Shown: positions 10,561 to 21,436, numbered from the stretch's first letter. The stretch: 64,000 nucleotides of DNA from Rhizoclosmatium globosum (GCA_002104985.1 MCGO01000035.1:248001-312000); one strand, 5' to 3'. Notes: a model not told the origin generated them from the sequence alone. Made by a program: numbers and translations.

Positions 10561-12360
10561 GGTTTTGGGGTGTATCCCAAACAGTGATATATCCGTTTCC
10601 TCGGTAAAGCTCGGAGAAGGCTACTTTGGAGAAGTATTCGCAGGATTGTATCTGACATATCGCGTTGCAATCAAGAAGTTTCGTTCGTTGCCTGTGAAAG
10701 CACAACAAGGCGACCTCAACAAAGCGATTCAAGAGGCAGCGATCTGGGGATCCCTGAGGCATCCAAATATTGCGATGCTATGGGGAATCGCTACAGATTC
10801 GGATGGACTGCCAATGCTTGTCATGGAGCGCTTTGAGACCAATCTGCTCACCCGCCTGCATTCAAACCTAATACCAACTGAGGACGAGCGCATCCAGTGG
10901 CTTCTCAACATTGCCAATGCTTACAAATACTTGCATAGCTTGGATCCGCCCGTAATTCATCGCGACTTAAAACCGGATAATGTATTGCTTGGTAGGCCCT
11001 TCACTTTTTCTCTTGATTGTATTAACGTTCAATCTATTTTCCATAGACTCTACTGGACGTGCAGCAGTAGCTGATTTCGGATTAAGCAAGCTACAAAACA
11101 TATATTCACAGTCTTACCAAGACAGCAAGGCAAGGGGTGGTCATTGTCGGTACGCGCCGCCTGAATTTTATGGCCGTGGCTACAGACCCTCCTGCAAATA
11201 CGATATTTTTAGTTTCGGGATGACCATGTACGAAATCTTGACCCGTCGTTATCCTTTTCAAGGAGAGGAAGGCGAAAATGATATGATCTTGATCATTCAA
11301 TGGTTGAAGCAAGGAGACAGACCGCATCGACCGGGAGCTATCATTAATGAAAATGAAGAGAGATATGCGGGAGATTTGGTTTCTGACGATGCTTGGAAAC
11401 TGATTGAACAATGCTGGGCCAATGATCCAAATGATCGGCCAACATTCTCTGCCATCTGCGAAGAAATCACACGTTGGACTCAGCCTCGTCCAAACAATAC
11501 AACTGATACTCAAGTGGAGGAAGGCAGACCTACCTCTTCTGTGGTGACAAGTGACGTGTTGAATGCGGGAACTTTGGTAGAACAACCTGAAGCACCCGTG
11601 TTGACTCTACCACGTGTTTTGCCCTCATTTTCGGAAGCAGAAGATCGACAGAGATATTCACCAACGGTTCTAACTCCGAATGATGTACCTTCTTCATCAG
11701 ACCCATCAGACCCATCGAGCAACATGTCTCCAAGCAGACACTCAATAACATCAACTACTTCTACGCTTTTGTCGTCTTCATCAGATGCGCCTCCTGATTA
11801 CGAATCTATACAATCTGCTGACAATGTTGACGCGATCGATTACAGCAAAAAGGCTCATTCACACTTCTCAGAATCATCTCATGTTGCAACAACAGAAATA
11901 ACTGAAACCGACCCTACAGCGCAATACAGCATTGGTCTCAATTACTTTTCAGGAATTGGTGTTCCGAAAGACCTTGTGGAGGCAGTCAAGTGGTTCCAAT
12001 TATCTGCGGACCAAGGAAACGCGGATGCACAATATAAATTGGGATGGTGTTATTACAATGGAGAAGGTGTTGCACAAAATTATCACAATGCTGTGAAATA
12101 TTTCAACATGTCTACTTCGAAGAACACAGTTATTCCAGAGGAGGAGGAGGAGGAGGAGGATGAGTTGGTAGCCAAATTTGGGAATGTGAAAATGCAACCT
12201 CGAGCCATGGACGTGATGAAGTCGAAGCAAAAGGCGGCGGCGGAGAGTAAAGAGAAATCGTTGTTTCGTCGGTTTTCGTTTGTGAGAAAGTAGAAGAAAG
12301 AGGAAGAGGAAGCTGTCGAAGAAATAAAACTATCATTTTTATTTTTTTAAAATAGCAATT

Positions 12361-13699
12361 TTATTCCGATATTTCAATTTTCTCCATTCGTTCCATCAAA
12401 TCAGTCAAGTCTTTCCTCAACCCTTCCCTTGCAACTTCAACAGCAATCCACATATTGGCTCTCTCATCCACTGTCGTGCATAGCGCCTCAAGCTTGTACA
12501 ACACGTGCTTTGATTGGAATAGCAAATCGTCATCGAATGGTCGTTTGGTACTGAGAATGCACATTTCGTCAATCAGGTCCCGTGCTTCCTTACAGGCAAA
12601 TGAGGGTATCTTGTGCATCATATCGCGCACAATCATCATCTCAGCTGGCAGTTTTGAGAGATCCAAAGGTTGTTTTGGCTTTGATGACGGCAGGGGAGCA
12701 CTAAGTTTACTGAAATGACGTTCATGCAGTGCATTCCGCGCCTGGAATACTGAGAATATTTCAGCTACTTTTGATCGATCTAATATTGAGCATTCATCGA
12801 GTAACTGAACGATAGCTCTGACGCTTTTGAATATAAGTTTCCTAGCTTCCTTTGGATTGGATACTCTAGACTGCGCCTAAGACATGGCTTAATATTCATG
12901 ATATGAGACAATTGAATAGCCTTACAAGGTACGTTTCAAACATTGTATCCACAGCCTCTTTCTTATCCTTCAAACTGTCCACAGCAGACAACGCAATTCT
13001 AGCACTCTCAATCTCCAACGGCCCAAACAACTCTTCACTGGATCGATTCATTTCATCTGGTGGAATCAGACTCGCAAACAACGCATCGAGTTCCATATCC
13101 ATACTGAAATCCCCAAACAGCCCATTCCCATTCGCGGGCCCACCAGAACCCGGAACCAACGGAGACACCGTACCCGGCGGAGTTGCAATAATCCCCTTCA
13201 AAAGCACGTTCTCCGCCTCGATCTGAGCCAGCCTCGCTTCCAGGTTTCTGATCTGATCCATCTGAAGCGCCGTCTTAATCCGCTCCGCAACACAGCTCGC
13301 ACATGGGAGCAGGCCCGACGCCACGACCAGGTCCAGGGCACCACTCGTTTGTTTGAGGAAGGCAACTTCGGCCTCGAGTTCGTTGATTCTGGCGTGGGCG
13401 AGTGCGAGTTCGAGTTTGGTGTCTGTTGCCGATGGTGTTGTTGGTGTTGAAGTGGAGGATGACGACAGCGACGACAATTGCGCTACTTTTTGTTCGAGAT
13501 CGGCGAGATAGGCCGCCTTTCGTTCGCGGTGGATTCGCTGGTTTTCTCGGTTTTGCGCGATTCGTTTTGATGCGGGTTCTGAGTTTGTTTTGCGACGACC
13601 TCGGTTGCTGTGCGGATCAAAGGGGCGGTGGTTGTTGTTTGGAGGAGTGGTTGAAGTGGTGGTTTGTTCAGGGGGAAGTGTCAAGGAAGGTGGGTGCAT
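12361..13699 (-). CDS. bZIP-type transcription factor A with CxxCxxER motif
   Basis: Exons 13699-12926 and 12876-12361 (49-nt intron), 429 aa. The basic region is RGRRKTNSEPASKRIAQNRE followed by NQRIHRERKAAYLADLEQK, with the NxxNQR-type contact pattern of fungal Yap/Pap1-like factors; a leucine zipper continues into ARINELEAEVAFLKQ. Next comes CASCVAERIKTALQMDQI, a Cys-pair motif shared by all genes of this local family. The C-terminal half is helical (ELFGPLEIESARIAL ... ARKLIFKSVRAIVQLLDE ... DRSKVAEIFSVFQARN ... EARDLIDEMCIL). The ATG is only 7 bp after the stop of bZIP gene B. A nuclear DNA-binding role is inferred from the basic region; the rest has no named domain that I recognise. Confidence 0.8.
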
Positions 13700-13706
13700 G
13701 TTATTA

Positions 13707-14801
13707 TTAATCAAACAATAAGGTCCCTTGAACTCCTTCAACCAACTCTTCAATTCCTTCATTCAAAGACACGCCTCTTCCATTCCTATATCCTGATTCC
13801 CTACCTCCACCTTCACTTCCACTTCCTCCAGACACAAACCCTACAACTCGCCATAATACACGCCTCTCTTCTCTTGTCCGTGCAATCTCTCCAAGCTTTG
13901 CCAAATTGTCTTTGGTTCTCCAAAACAGTTCTGCGTTGCCACTTTGTTTTTCAGTGACAAGTACACAGAGCTCATCGATAAGTGCACGTGCTTCTTTGGA
14001 TGTGAAGGAAGGGAGATGGCTCAGTGTGCTTTTGAGGAGACTTGTTTCATTGGATTGGCGGGTAGATGAAGACGAATTAGGAGCTGGGAAGAGAGAAGTG
14101 GGTGGCGCGTTCATGTTGGGAATTGGGTTCGCACTCAATTGAGAATTTGGTTGGGAAGAATGTGGAATAGGTTGAAGAAGTGGATGTACAGGCTGTATAG
14201 AGGGACGGAAAGGGGTATCTGATTCCGAGTCCATGGGGTCATGGTGAATGTTCGTTGGATTGGGAAGTGGAGGTCGAAATGAAGGTTGAGGGAATGCAGT
14301 AACAGCCTTGGGACTTTCCCGCATAGCAGTGGTATCGTGTACCTGCATGATATTGTGGTTTACTTTGAGGTTATTGGGCGCTGTGGCAGTCACAAGCTCG
14401 TTATTGTTCACGCTGTTGTTGGTGTTGTTCCGCAGCATATTGATCGTTGCTCTTAGTTCCACATTCTCCGCCACCAATTTCTCGATTTGTTTCGATTGAA
14501 TTGCGGATCGGATGCGTTCAACAGGACAAAGGGAGCACGATGAGGCCAAGTCCACAGAACCAAGTTCCAAACGCTGTTCAAGTTCAAAGACACGCTGTTT
14601 GTACACTTCGATTTCAATGTCTTTTGTTGCATTTGACGCACGTGCCGAGACTAGTTCTTTGATTCGATCGTCAAGATCGGAAAGGAAAGCCAGATTGAGA
14701 CGGCTGCTTGAACTGTTGATTCCTGCCGTTCGCTTGGCGATTCGACCTCGAATTTGCGTTCCAGATCCATTTGTGCTTGTGGCGTATGACGTGTCCACCA
14801 T
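13707..14801 (-). CDS. Divergent bZIP-family paralogue B lacking a basic region
   Basis: Single frame of 364 aa from the ATG at 14801 (MVDTSYATS). The family motif is present as CSLCPVERIRSAIQSKQI, and the C-terminal domain is recognisable (HLPSFTSKEARALIDELCVL ... LAKLGEIARTREERRVLW). The DNA-contacting basic region of the relatives is replaced by INSSSSRLNLAFLSDLDDRI: the zipper start remains but the arginine/asparagine contacts do not. The central segment common to A, C and D (LYGPIE...DR.K..EIF) is replaced by a Pro/Ser/Asn-rich linker. It may act as a dimerising regulator without DNA binding, or be degenerating. An upstream exon could exist; a GTAAGA lies just before the ATG. Confidence 0.6.
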   Translation of the reverse strand: MVDTSYATSTNGSGTQIRGRIAKRTAGINSSSSRLNLAFLSDLDDRIKELVSARASNATKDIEIEVYKQRVFELEQRLELGSVDLASSCSLCPVERIRSAIQSKQIEKLVAENVELRATINMLRNNTNNSVNNNELVTATAPNNLKVNHNIMQVHDTTAMRESPKAVTAFPQPSFRPPLPNPTNIHHDPMDSESDTPFRPSIQPVHPLLQPIPHSSQPNSQLSANPIPNMNAPPTSLFPAPNSSSSTRQSNETSLLKSTLSHLPSFTSKEARALIDELCVLVTEKQSGNAELFWRTKDNLAKLGEIARTREERRVLWRVVGFVSGGSGSEGGGRESGYRNGRGVSLNEGIEELVEGVQGTLLFD

Positions 14802-14929
14802 TCTTACCTTGGTTTCGTGGTTGGAAGGGTATTGTTTTTGCACGAAACCCTGATTGAATGCTTTCCGGCTGGTCCCCACGTCCCGCCTTATTTAAATTGA
14901 TTTATTCAGATTAATTAAATGTTCTTTTA

Positions 14930-16330
14930 TTACAATGAAGCATTTTCAACCTGTGCAATCAAATCCTCGAGCGTGTTGCTACTCTGACCAGAATGCCGAA
15001 CAATCTCAAACGCAACCCAGAACTTTGTCCGGTCTTCAACACTTTTGCTCAAAATCTCGAGCTGGTACAGCAAGTAGTTCAAGACAAAGAACCCTTCCGC
15101 ATCGCATTCATACACCCAAAAGCTGCACACCTGGTCGATAATTTCACCATGGTCTTTGAATGACGGTACCGCTTTCATAGTGTCGCGGAATGCTTGCACG
15201 GGTGCTGGTAGCTGGCCGAGTGGACGATTTGCATACTGTCGCCGAGTTTCTTCCGACGGTGCACATAAATTCGAAAAGTGGATCTTTGAAAATACAAAAA
15301 TTCAATAACTCAGAAGTACCTGCGTAAGACTTAAAAATAACTACAAGAAACATACCTCATGTTTCGCATTCCGTTCATGAAATATCGAAAAAATCTCCAT
15401 TAACTTGTGTCGATCCATTATGCTCGTGAAATCAATCAACTGTTTCCCTCGTCTCACGAATTCAATCAACAGTTTCCTTGCTGCCTTTTGGCTCGTGATG
15501 CGTGTCTCTTTCACTGCGAGTTCAAAGTAATTATCAATGAATGTTCCACGCTCTTTGAGGGATGGAAGAGCTTTGATGGTGATTATGAACGATTCCACTT
15601 CAATAGGGCCGTATAATTGTTCAGAGGTTTTCTTGTCCTCGGATTCTTCCAACAGGAAATCCAAATTCATTGCGCCGTCAAGAGAGGAGTTGCTGAAATG
15701 GAAGGGAGACTGTTGAATGTCAAACAGGAACGGGTCAGTGAGTTGCATTGGTTGGGGAGGGGTTGAGATTATTGTGGTTTGTTGACTGGCTTTTAGCTCA
15801 TAAACGAGGCGTTCGAGGGCAACGATTTGGTCTGTGCAGATTGCATTTTTCATTCTCTCTGCCGCACAGGAAAGACAGCCATGGGCGAGGATGGGCGCTG
15901 ATGCCGTGCAATGTTTGAACATTTGGCATTCGATTTGGAGCTCAACATTTCGTTTTCGGAGGGCTTCGAGTTCTTGAATGTGTTGTGGAGTCGGTTGGAC
16001 TTGGGTTTGGGATTGGGAGAGGTTGAGAGGCTTCGGATTCGTGGTTCCTGATTGGGCTTCTTTCAGGGCAGCTGTCAATTCGGCCACCTTCGTTTCTACT
16101 GGTACCCCAAAGAGTAAGCCTCAAAATTTAATTGCAATGGAAACCTTACAGTCAGTGACATATTGCTTCTTTCTGTCTCGGAGGGCTCGTTGGGCATTGC
16201 GATTCAGCTCCGCCTTTCGTGAAGGTGCATCCTCGTTTGTCTTTTTCCTTCCTCGGTTCGAGTGAGGGTTGTAGCCATGTTGACCGGCGGAGGCTGCCGA
16301 TGATGAGGTGGGAGATGGCGATGGATCCAT
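14930..16330 (-). CDS. bZIP-type transcription factor C with CxxCxxER motif
   Basis: Exons 16330-16150, 16098-15356 and 15283-14930 (introns 51 and 72 nt), 425 aa. The basic region (RGRKKTNEDAPSRKAELNRN, then AQRALRDRKKQYVTD) joins across the first intron to the zipper LETKVAELTAALKEA. The Cys motif is CLSCAAERMKNAICTDQI. The C-terminal domain follows the family pattern: QLYGPIEVESFIITIKALPS, AARKLLIEFVRRGKQL, DRHKLMEIFSIFHERNAKHE, then AFRDTMKAVPSFKDHGEIID and EDRTKFWVAFEIVRHS. Two or more additional relatives lie on either side in the same orientation, so the locus grew by tandem duplication. Confidence 0.8.
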
Positions 16331-16384
16331 TTCAAAAAGGAATTTGATGGAATTTGTCATTGCGAAATGAATGATGAGAAACCT

Positions 16385-16510
16385 CAGGAATCTGAGACGA
16401 TGCTTCAAGTTCGGTTATTCGGTCTTCGAGATTGCTGATGCACGCAGCCTTCTTTTCCCTCAGTTCCGTTGGTTCTCACGAATCTGAGCTGGTCGAGTCG
16501 AAAATGGCTC
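16385..16510 (-). pseudogene. Fragment of a fifth bZIP gene
   Basis: On the minus strand this stretch is a near copy of the basic-region/zipper DNA of bZIP gene D (21370-21240). It reads EPFSTRPAQIRENQRN, then a stop caused by one missing base (aactgaggg against aaactgaggg in gene D). Similarity ends beyond the codons for SSQIP. It lies just upstream of bZIP gene C and is a relic of another tandem copy. Confidence 0.8.
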
Positions 16511-16607
16511 GATAAGTTTCTTATTCAAGAGGTGTCTGGGTAATGAAGTGGGAAGGTTAAATAGAGTCAAATCCAATATCTTCAAAAGTTAGCCACCAAC
16601 ATCCCGC

Positions 16608-19600
16608 ATGGCAACACTTGGGCCACCACCCACCGGCGCCGGATCATCGGCTGGAGTCCATAACGGAGCGCATTCTGCACTCGCTCTCGAAATTGACGAC
16701 ACTGAATTTGAAGCTGAACCGCTTCTAATGTCGCTGTTCATTCGGGACCAATTAACGGACTGGCTCGATAAGCACGAACTTCTCAAACAAGAGATCGAAA
16801 AGAACGGCCGTTTGCGGTTGTTTGAGACAGTCAGAACAACGGAGCGCAATGACAAGGTCTTCTGCTTTTCTCCAAATGGACCGAACAAAGAACCATTTGA
16901 GTGTTTCGACTTCATCCGCATTTTCTGCGACAGCACATCATCTTACGCCCCCATCAAGAAAACCCGCTGTATTTACTGGTTGTACATTGAGAGCATGCAA
17001 GATGGGAAAGCTGACTTCAGACTCGACATCCATCATGCCATTTTTCCGCCTCCAGCAGATCCACTCTATCCATTCAAGCCTCCTCCCTTAAACAGTCTAT
17101 ACATTCAGTTTGACACTCAAGTTATGAGATCTCTAAACCGTCAAAATCAGTGTAAACCTATTCGAGCCATGCAGCTAAATCATTTTGATCAACTTCTGAA
17201 ACCTGCCACATATCTGCAATGCAAATGCCCAATACTGCCAATTTACCAATGTCACCTCAACTTGCTGCTCCTTTTTTGCTCAAGTTATACGATTACCAAA
17301 GGAGAACTCTTGGTTTGATGGAGAACGTTGAGGATGGTCATGATTCAGTGTATTACAATCCCAGAATGGTCAAGTTGGATGAGAGCACATATTTTGAGCG
17401 TCCAAAGATTGGTTATCACAATATAGTCAGTGCTGTTGGACAACTGTATTCTTTGGAGGAGGCAAAAAAGATTGCACCCTCTGTCAAAAGTGGTATTATT
17501 GCAGTGAGTATTATATGATATATCATTACACAACGTACTTGCTTAAAAATGTTACAGGACAAGCCAGGTGTTGGAAAGACCATCACCACCCTTGCTTTGT
17601 GTCAAACTCGACCATATACAAACCAAGAATTCCTGTACACTCTTGATCCAGTGACACTAAGATTCAAGTCAAAAGCAACTGTGATTTTTGTTCCCAACAA
17701 TATTGCCAGCCAGTGGATGACAGAAATCAAAAAGTGCTTTGGTTCCTCTATCAATGCCATTGAAATCAAGGGGAAACGTGGATATGAAACAACAAGGCTC
17801 AAGCAAATCCTTGAATGCGATATTGTCATTGTTTCTTACAACTTCCTCACAAACAACAGCTACATTGCAGGGAAAATCACTTCCAAGAGCCGCACATTAA
17901 ACACACATTCTCCTGGAACAAACTTCTCTGTCAAAGAGACAGCTCAAAGATTCATTGATAATCTTCCTGCAGGAAAGTTTGCTTTCTCTTGGATCCATTT
18001 CCATCGTGTGGTGTTTGACGAGTTTCATGAGATTGACGATAAGCATCAGGCAATCAAAACACAGCTTGAAATTATGAAGGGAGACGTAATGTGGGGTCTA
18101 ACAGGCACACCAAAAGTTGATAATCAAGAGACAGTTGCTTCCTTTGCAACTTATCTCAACATCAATCTCTTGAATATTTGGGAGTATGTTCCACTGGATA
18201 TGTCGCCTTGGTTGGGAACTTCTCTGTCTTGCAAAGAGTTTCTCATCAATCGAGTCCGTCGCAATGAGCCTGAAATTCTTTATCCACCTCCTGTATATGA
18301 GACTATCCGAGTCACCCAAACTGCCATGGAAATGTCTTTGTATCGCTCCAGTGCAACCAACAGCAACTGCGCCAACATTGAAAACCTTGTAAAGCTGTGT
18401 AATCACTATCAAATTGGCAACAACTTGTTCCAAGAATCTGGCTCGGCGGCCTTGTCAATCGAACAAGTAACTCAACTTGTCCAAACCAACCGCAGTGCAA
18501 AAATCATGTCTCTCACCAAGCAAATTGAATGTCAAGTGAAAGTGATTGAACAATGTCTTGAAGCCATGGAGAAAGCAGTTGACCCAGATCTGCGCAAAGT
18601 ATGCCAAATCTCGCACAAAAAGGCTCTTACTGAAGACTGCCAAATGAAAGAAGAACTCCGATCAATGCAGTCCCAGTTCAACTTTTTCCAGAACTTTTTG
18701 AATAGTTACGGATCAGAGGACAACAAAATATTCTGCAGTGTATGTTTGGATGATGATATCCCCAAGGACAATTTGGGGTTGGTGCCATGTGGCCATGTCT
18801 TTTGCTGGGGGTGTGCGGAAGGAGTGGCAGATTGTAACCAGAAGTGTCCACAATGTATGACACCAATCAAACAAGAGCAGTTGATGAAGTTGCAGCCTCC
18901 GACAGCAGCTTTGGAGGCACCAGAGCTGAGCTCAGAGCAGGTGGAGAATGACAATGGTGACATGCTGGATCCTGATAAGGTGATGACTTTTGCGAGACAC
19001 ATATTATAATACTTACTATTTAAACCCATCAGTTTGGCTCCAAGATTCGTGAGTTAGTTCAATACCTCCAACATGAAATGGCAGAAAATGATAATAATCG
19101 CTTCCTGGTCTTTATTCAATGGTCCGACTTGGCTGACCTTGTCTCAAAAGCATTGAACACATTTGGAATTGCAACTGCGCGCCTCAAAAGTGGATGGACT
19201 CAGCGAGAGGCAGCACTCAAAAAGTTTCGGGAGGGCTTGCCTTCAGGCAGTTTTGAGAAAGTGGTGGAATCTGAAGTTGGACTCGAGGATGAAAGCAAAA
19301 ATGGTGTACTTATGGATGAATCTCTGGAGTCCGAATTGAAGACTCAAATGGAGAAACCAATGACAAATGATGTGAAGGGGAAAGGACGAGCTGTGCCTCT
19401 GGATTTGGAAGAGACTCAGCCACTCCCACCAGGGACATCTGCACGTAAAACGAGCCCTGGCACAGTTTTGGCTTCTGACAGGGACGATATGAAAGCTGAA
19501 GTTGGAGTGACTGAAAAAAAGAAAGGAGCACGTCGTGCAACAACTTCATTATTGCAGCCAGCAAAGAAATCTCGGAAGACAGTCAACTTCAAACCTGATG

Positions 19601-20005
19601 TACGTTTGAAGGAAGATAGCAGTATTGAGGACGAGAGTTTAGGGGAAGTCAAGACTGAGAAAACGGTATCTCAGGAATTGAAAGAGTTGGAATCCAAGGC
19701 TGTGAAGGTTTTGATGTTGTCTGCCAAGGATTCAGTCAGTGGCTTGAATTTGACAGAAGGTAAGCCATGACTTATTGAATACATCTTTATAGATAATTAA
19801 CTAATTCAAAAAAGCCACACATTGCATAATTATGCATCCATTTCACGATAACAAGGAAGACTATGCAATTGGTGCAGAGAAACAAGGAGTTGCAAGAACA
19901 TTAAGAAATGGTCAAACCAAGACAGTGAAGATTGTGCGATTTGTGGTAGAGCAGACTGTGGAACAAGAGATGCATGATCGACGCATAGACAAGCTCAAGG
20001 ATTAA
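16608..20005 (+). CDS. RAD5/SHPRH-like SNF2 translocase with RING finger
   Basis: Exons about 16608-17120, 17285-17503, 17558-18979, 19033-19759 and 19815-20005, about 1,023 aa. SNF2 motifs: Walker A in IIADKPGVGKTITTLAL (the usual DEMGLGKT is altered), DExH box as VVFDEFHEI, and motif III as MWGLTGTPK. A C3HC4 RING lies inside the helicase region (CSVCLDDD ... CGHVFCWGCA ... CPQC), the layout of Rad5-type ubiquitin ligases in post-replication repair. The C-terminal helicase lobe (RFLVFIQWSDLADLV ... KVLMLSAKDSVSGLNLTEAT ... GQTKTVKIVRFV) is split by about 170 residues of charged, probably disordered sequence. Between 17121 and 17285 the frame changes; a 164-nt intron with a T-rich end fits, but both flanking frames look coding, so an indel is possible. 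Nuclear DNA-damage tolerance is inferred. Confidence 0.8.
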
Positions 20006-20273
20006 TGAATTGGTAAAATGATTATGGAATTTTTGGGCTGTTTTGTGGCAGAATGAATTGATCTTAAATAAAAGAATTTTGTTTTGTTAGACCTGTTTTA
20101 ACATGATGTAATAGGAAGACACTGCTTCAGAGGACCATTCATAGATAGGTAAGATACTTATTGACAGTTTCTTCGTCTGTATACATTGTGTGACACCTAA
20201 ATGGAATCCAAGTATACATCACCAAATAATAGATGAGAGACCTTATTACATCAGTATGCTGTATATTAAGATT

Positions 20274-21436
20274 TTATGAGTTTGCTCTCTCAGCACGATC
20301 AATCAACTCCCTCATTTCCTTCCTCTTTCCTTCACGTGCGCTCTCTGCCAACACCCAAAACCTTGTCCTATCTTCCACTGAACACGCATCCTCCAGCTTT
20401 GCCTGCAATTCACGCATGATAAAAAAATTCTCTCCCCGTGGATCCAGGATGGCCGAATACCCATCCATAGCAAGTTCGCAAAACTCATCAATTGTGTCCC
20501 TGTGGAGAAACAAGCTCGGTATCTCGTGCATTGCGTCTTTGAGAGATTTTGTTCGAGGTGGGTCCATAAACCCAGCTGGTTTTGGATGCCGATAGCGTGG
20601 TTCGGTAGAGAGAATGAACTGGTCAAAGTATTTCTGTTTAATTTGCAAGGGATTTAAGGAAATCAGAACCTGTTCCCCGTAAAAATAATATAACAACGAA
20701 GAAACCATACCACATGACTTGAATTGCGCTGCTGAAATAAGCTAAATACTTCCACAGCCTTCATTCGATCAATCAACGTGCATGTGTCAAACAAATCCGT
20801 GCACGTTCTCGCCATCCTCAATAAATGCCGCCTGGCAGTTTTGGAATCTGATATCTGAGTGTGTTCTGTAAGGAGAGTACAAAAGTCGTTGACAATCGAT
20901 GATCCATGCAAAGACGGAAGTTGCTTGAGGGCAAGGATTGTGGAATCGATTTCCATGGGTCCAAATAGTTCATACGAGGTTGGAAAACGGATTGTGGAAG
21001 CAGGTGAGGCAGATGTTGTGAGAATTGAGCTTGATGCATTCGCAGCTCGCAATTGATCTTCGAGAACCCGGATCTGATCCATGCATATCGAAGTCTTCAA
21101 TCGCTCTGTTGAGCATTGTAGACAGACTGAAGTGGAGGTGGAACTGGTAGCAATCGGCATATTGGTGTGTTGATCAAGTTGGTTCTGCCGTGATCGCAGC
21201 AGAGTAACTTCGGCTTCAAGAGAGTTGATGCGTGTTTGGAGAACAGGAATCTGAGACGATGCTTCGAGTTCGGCTATTCGGCGTTCGAGATCGCTGATGT
21301 ACGCAGCCTTCTTTTCCCTCAGTTTCCGCTGGTTCTCTCGATTCTGAGCTTGACGAGTCGAAACTGGTTCGGTTGAAGTTCGTTTACGGCCCTTTCCGCT
21401 GTGGGGATTGTAAGTTGATGATTGGTTGGATTCCAT
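20274..21436 (-). CDS. bZIP-type transcription factor D with CxxCxxER motif
   Basis: Exons 21436-20711 and 20633-20274 (77-nt intron), 361 aa. The basic region is GRKRTSTEPVSTRQAQNREN followed by QRKLREKKAAYISDLERRI, with a zipper running into LQTRINSLEAEVTLLRSR. The Cys motif is CLQCSTERLKTSICMDQI. The conserved tail includes ELFGPMEIDSTILALKQLPS, TARRHLLRMARTC, DRMKAVEVFSLFQQRNSSH, AMHEIPSLFLHRDTIDEF and EDRTRFWVLAESAREGKRK. It is separated from genes A-C by the RAD5-like gene on the other strand. Its basic-region DNA is the closest match of the relic at 16385-16510. Confidence 0.82.

Larger units (their letters stand above)
8319..10572. mobile_element. 2,254-bp TIR DNA transposon inserted in kinase copy 2
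   Basis: The left end reads CACCCCTAACCCCCTC and the inverted right end CACCCCAAAACCACTTC; each is flanked by TA (8317-8318 and 10573-10574). Removing the element plus one TA rejoins the codons of MASIPNSDIS in register with copy 1 MATIPNSDIS, so both boundaries are exact to the base. Both ends carry dense subterminal repeats related to TTTGATA/TATCAAA. Such subterminal arrays and ends starting CAC recall the CACTA/Mirage/Chapaev group, in which TA duplications occur, but this is only a suggestion. No transposase was recognised inside. The interior has short frames on both strands, including a minus-strand pair (about 10047-9770 and 9720-9590) ending in a Pro/Ala/Thr-rich stretch, so it is probably non-autonomous or may carry captured sequence. 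Confidence 0.85.
8309..12293 (+). pseudogene. TKL-type kinase with Sel1 repeats, copy 2, split by a transposon
   Basis: The original start codon and first codons (MAS) lie at 8309-8318. The remaining coding part resumes at 10575, after the 2,254-bp element, with exons 10575-10991 and 11047-12293 (55-nt intron). The body is intact: GEGYFGEVFAG, VAIKKF, VIHRDLKPDN, ADFGLSK, YAPPEF. A Ser/Thr-rich linker (about residues 290-420) leads to Sel1-like repeats (AQYSIGLNYFSGIGVPKD and AQYKLGWCYYNGEGVAQNYH), an acidic run and a basic end. Downstream of the element there is no in-frame ATG before the glycine loop, so expression of a full kinase would require the element to be spliced out or excised. The leader is also interrupted by the LINE fragment. 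It is either a recent knockout or is rescued by an unseen start. Confidence 0.85.
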
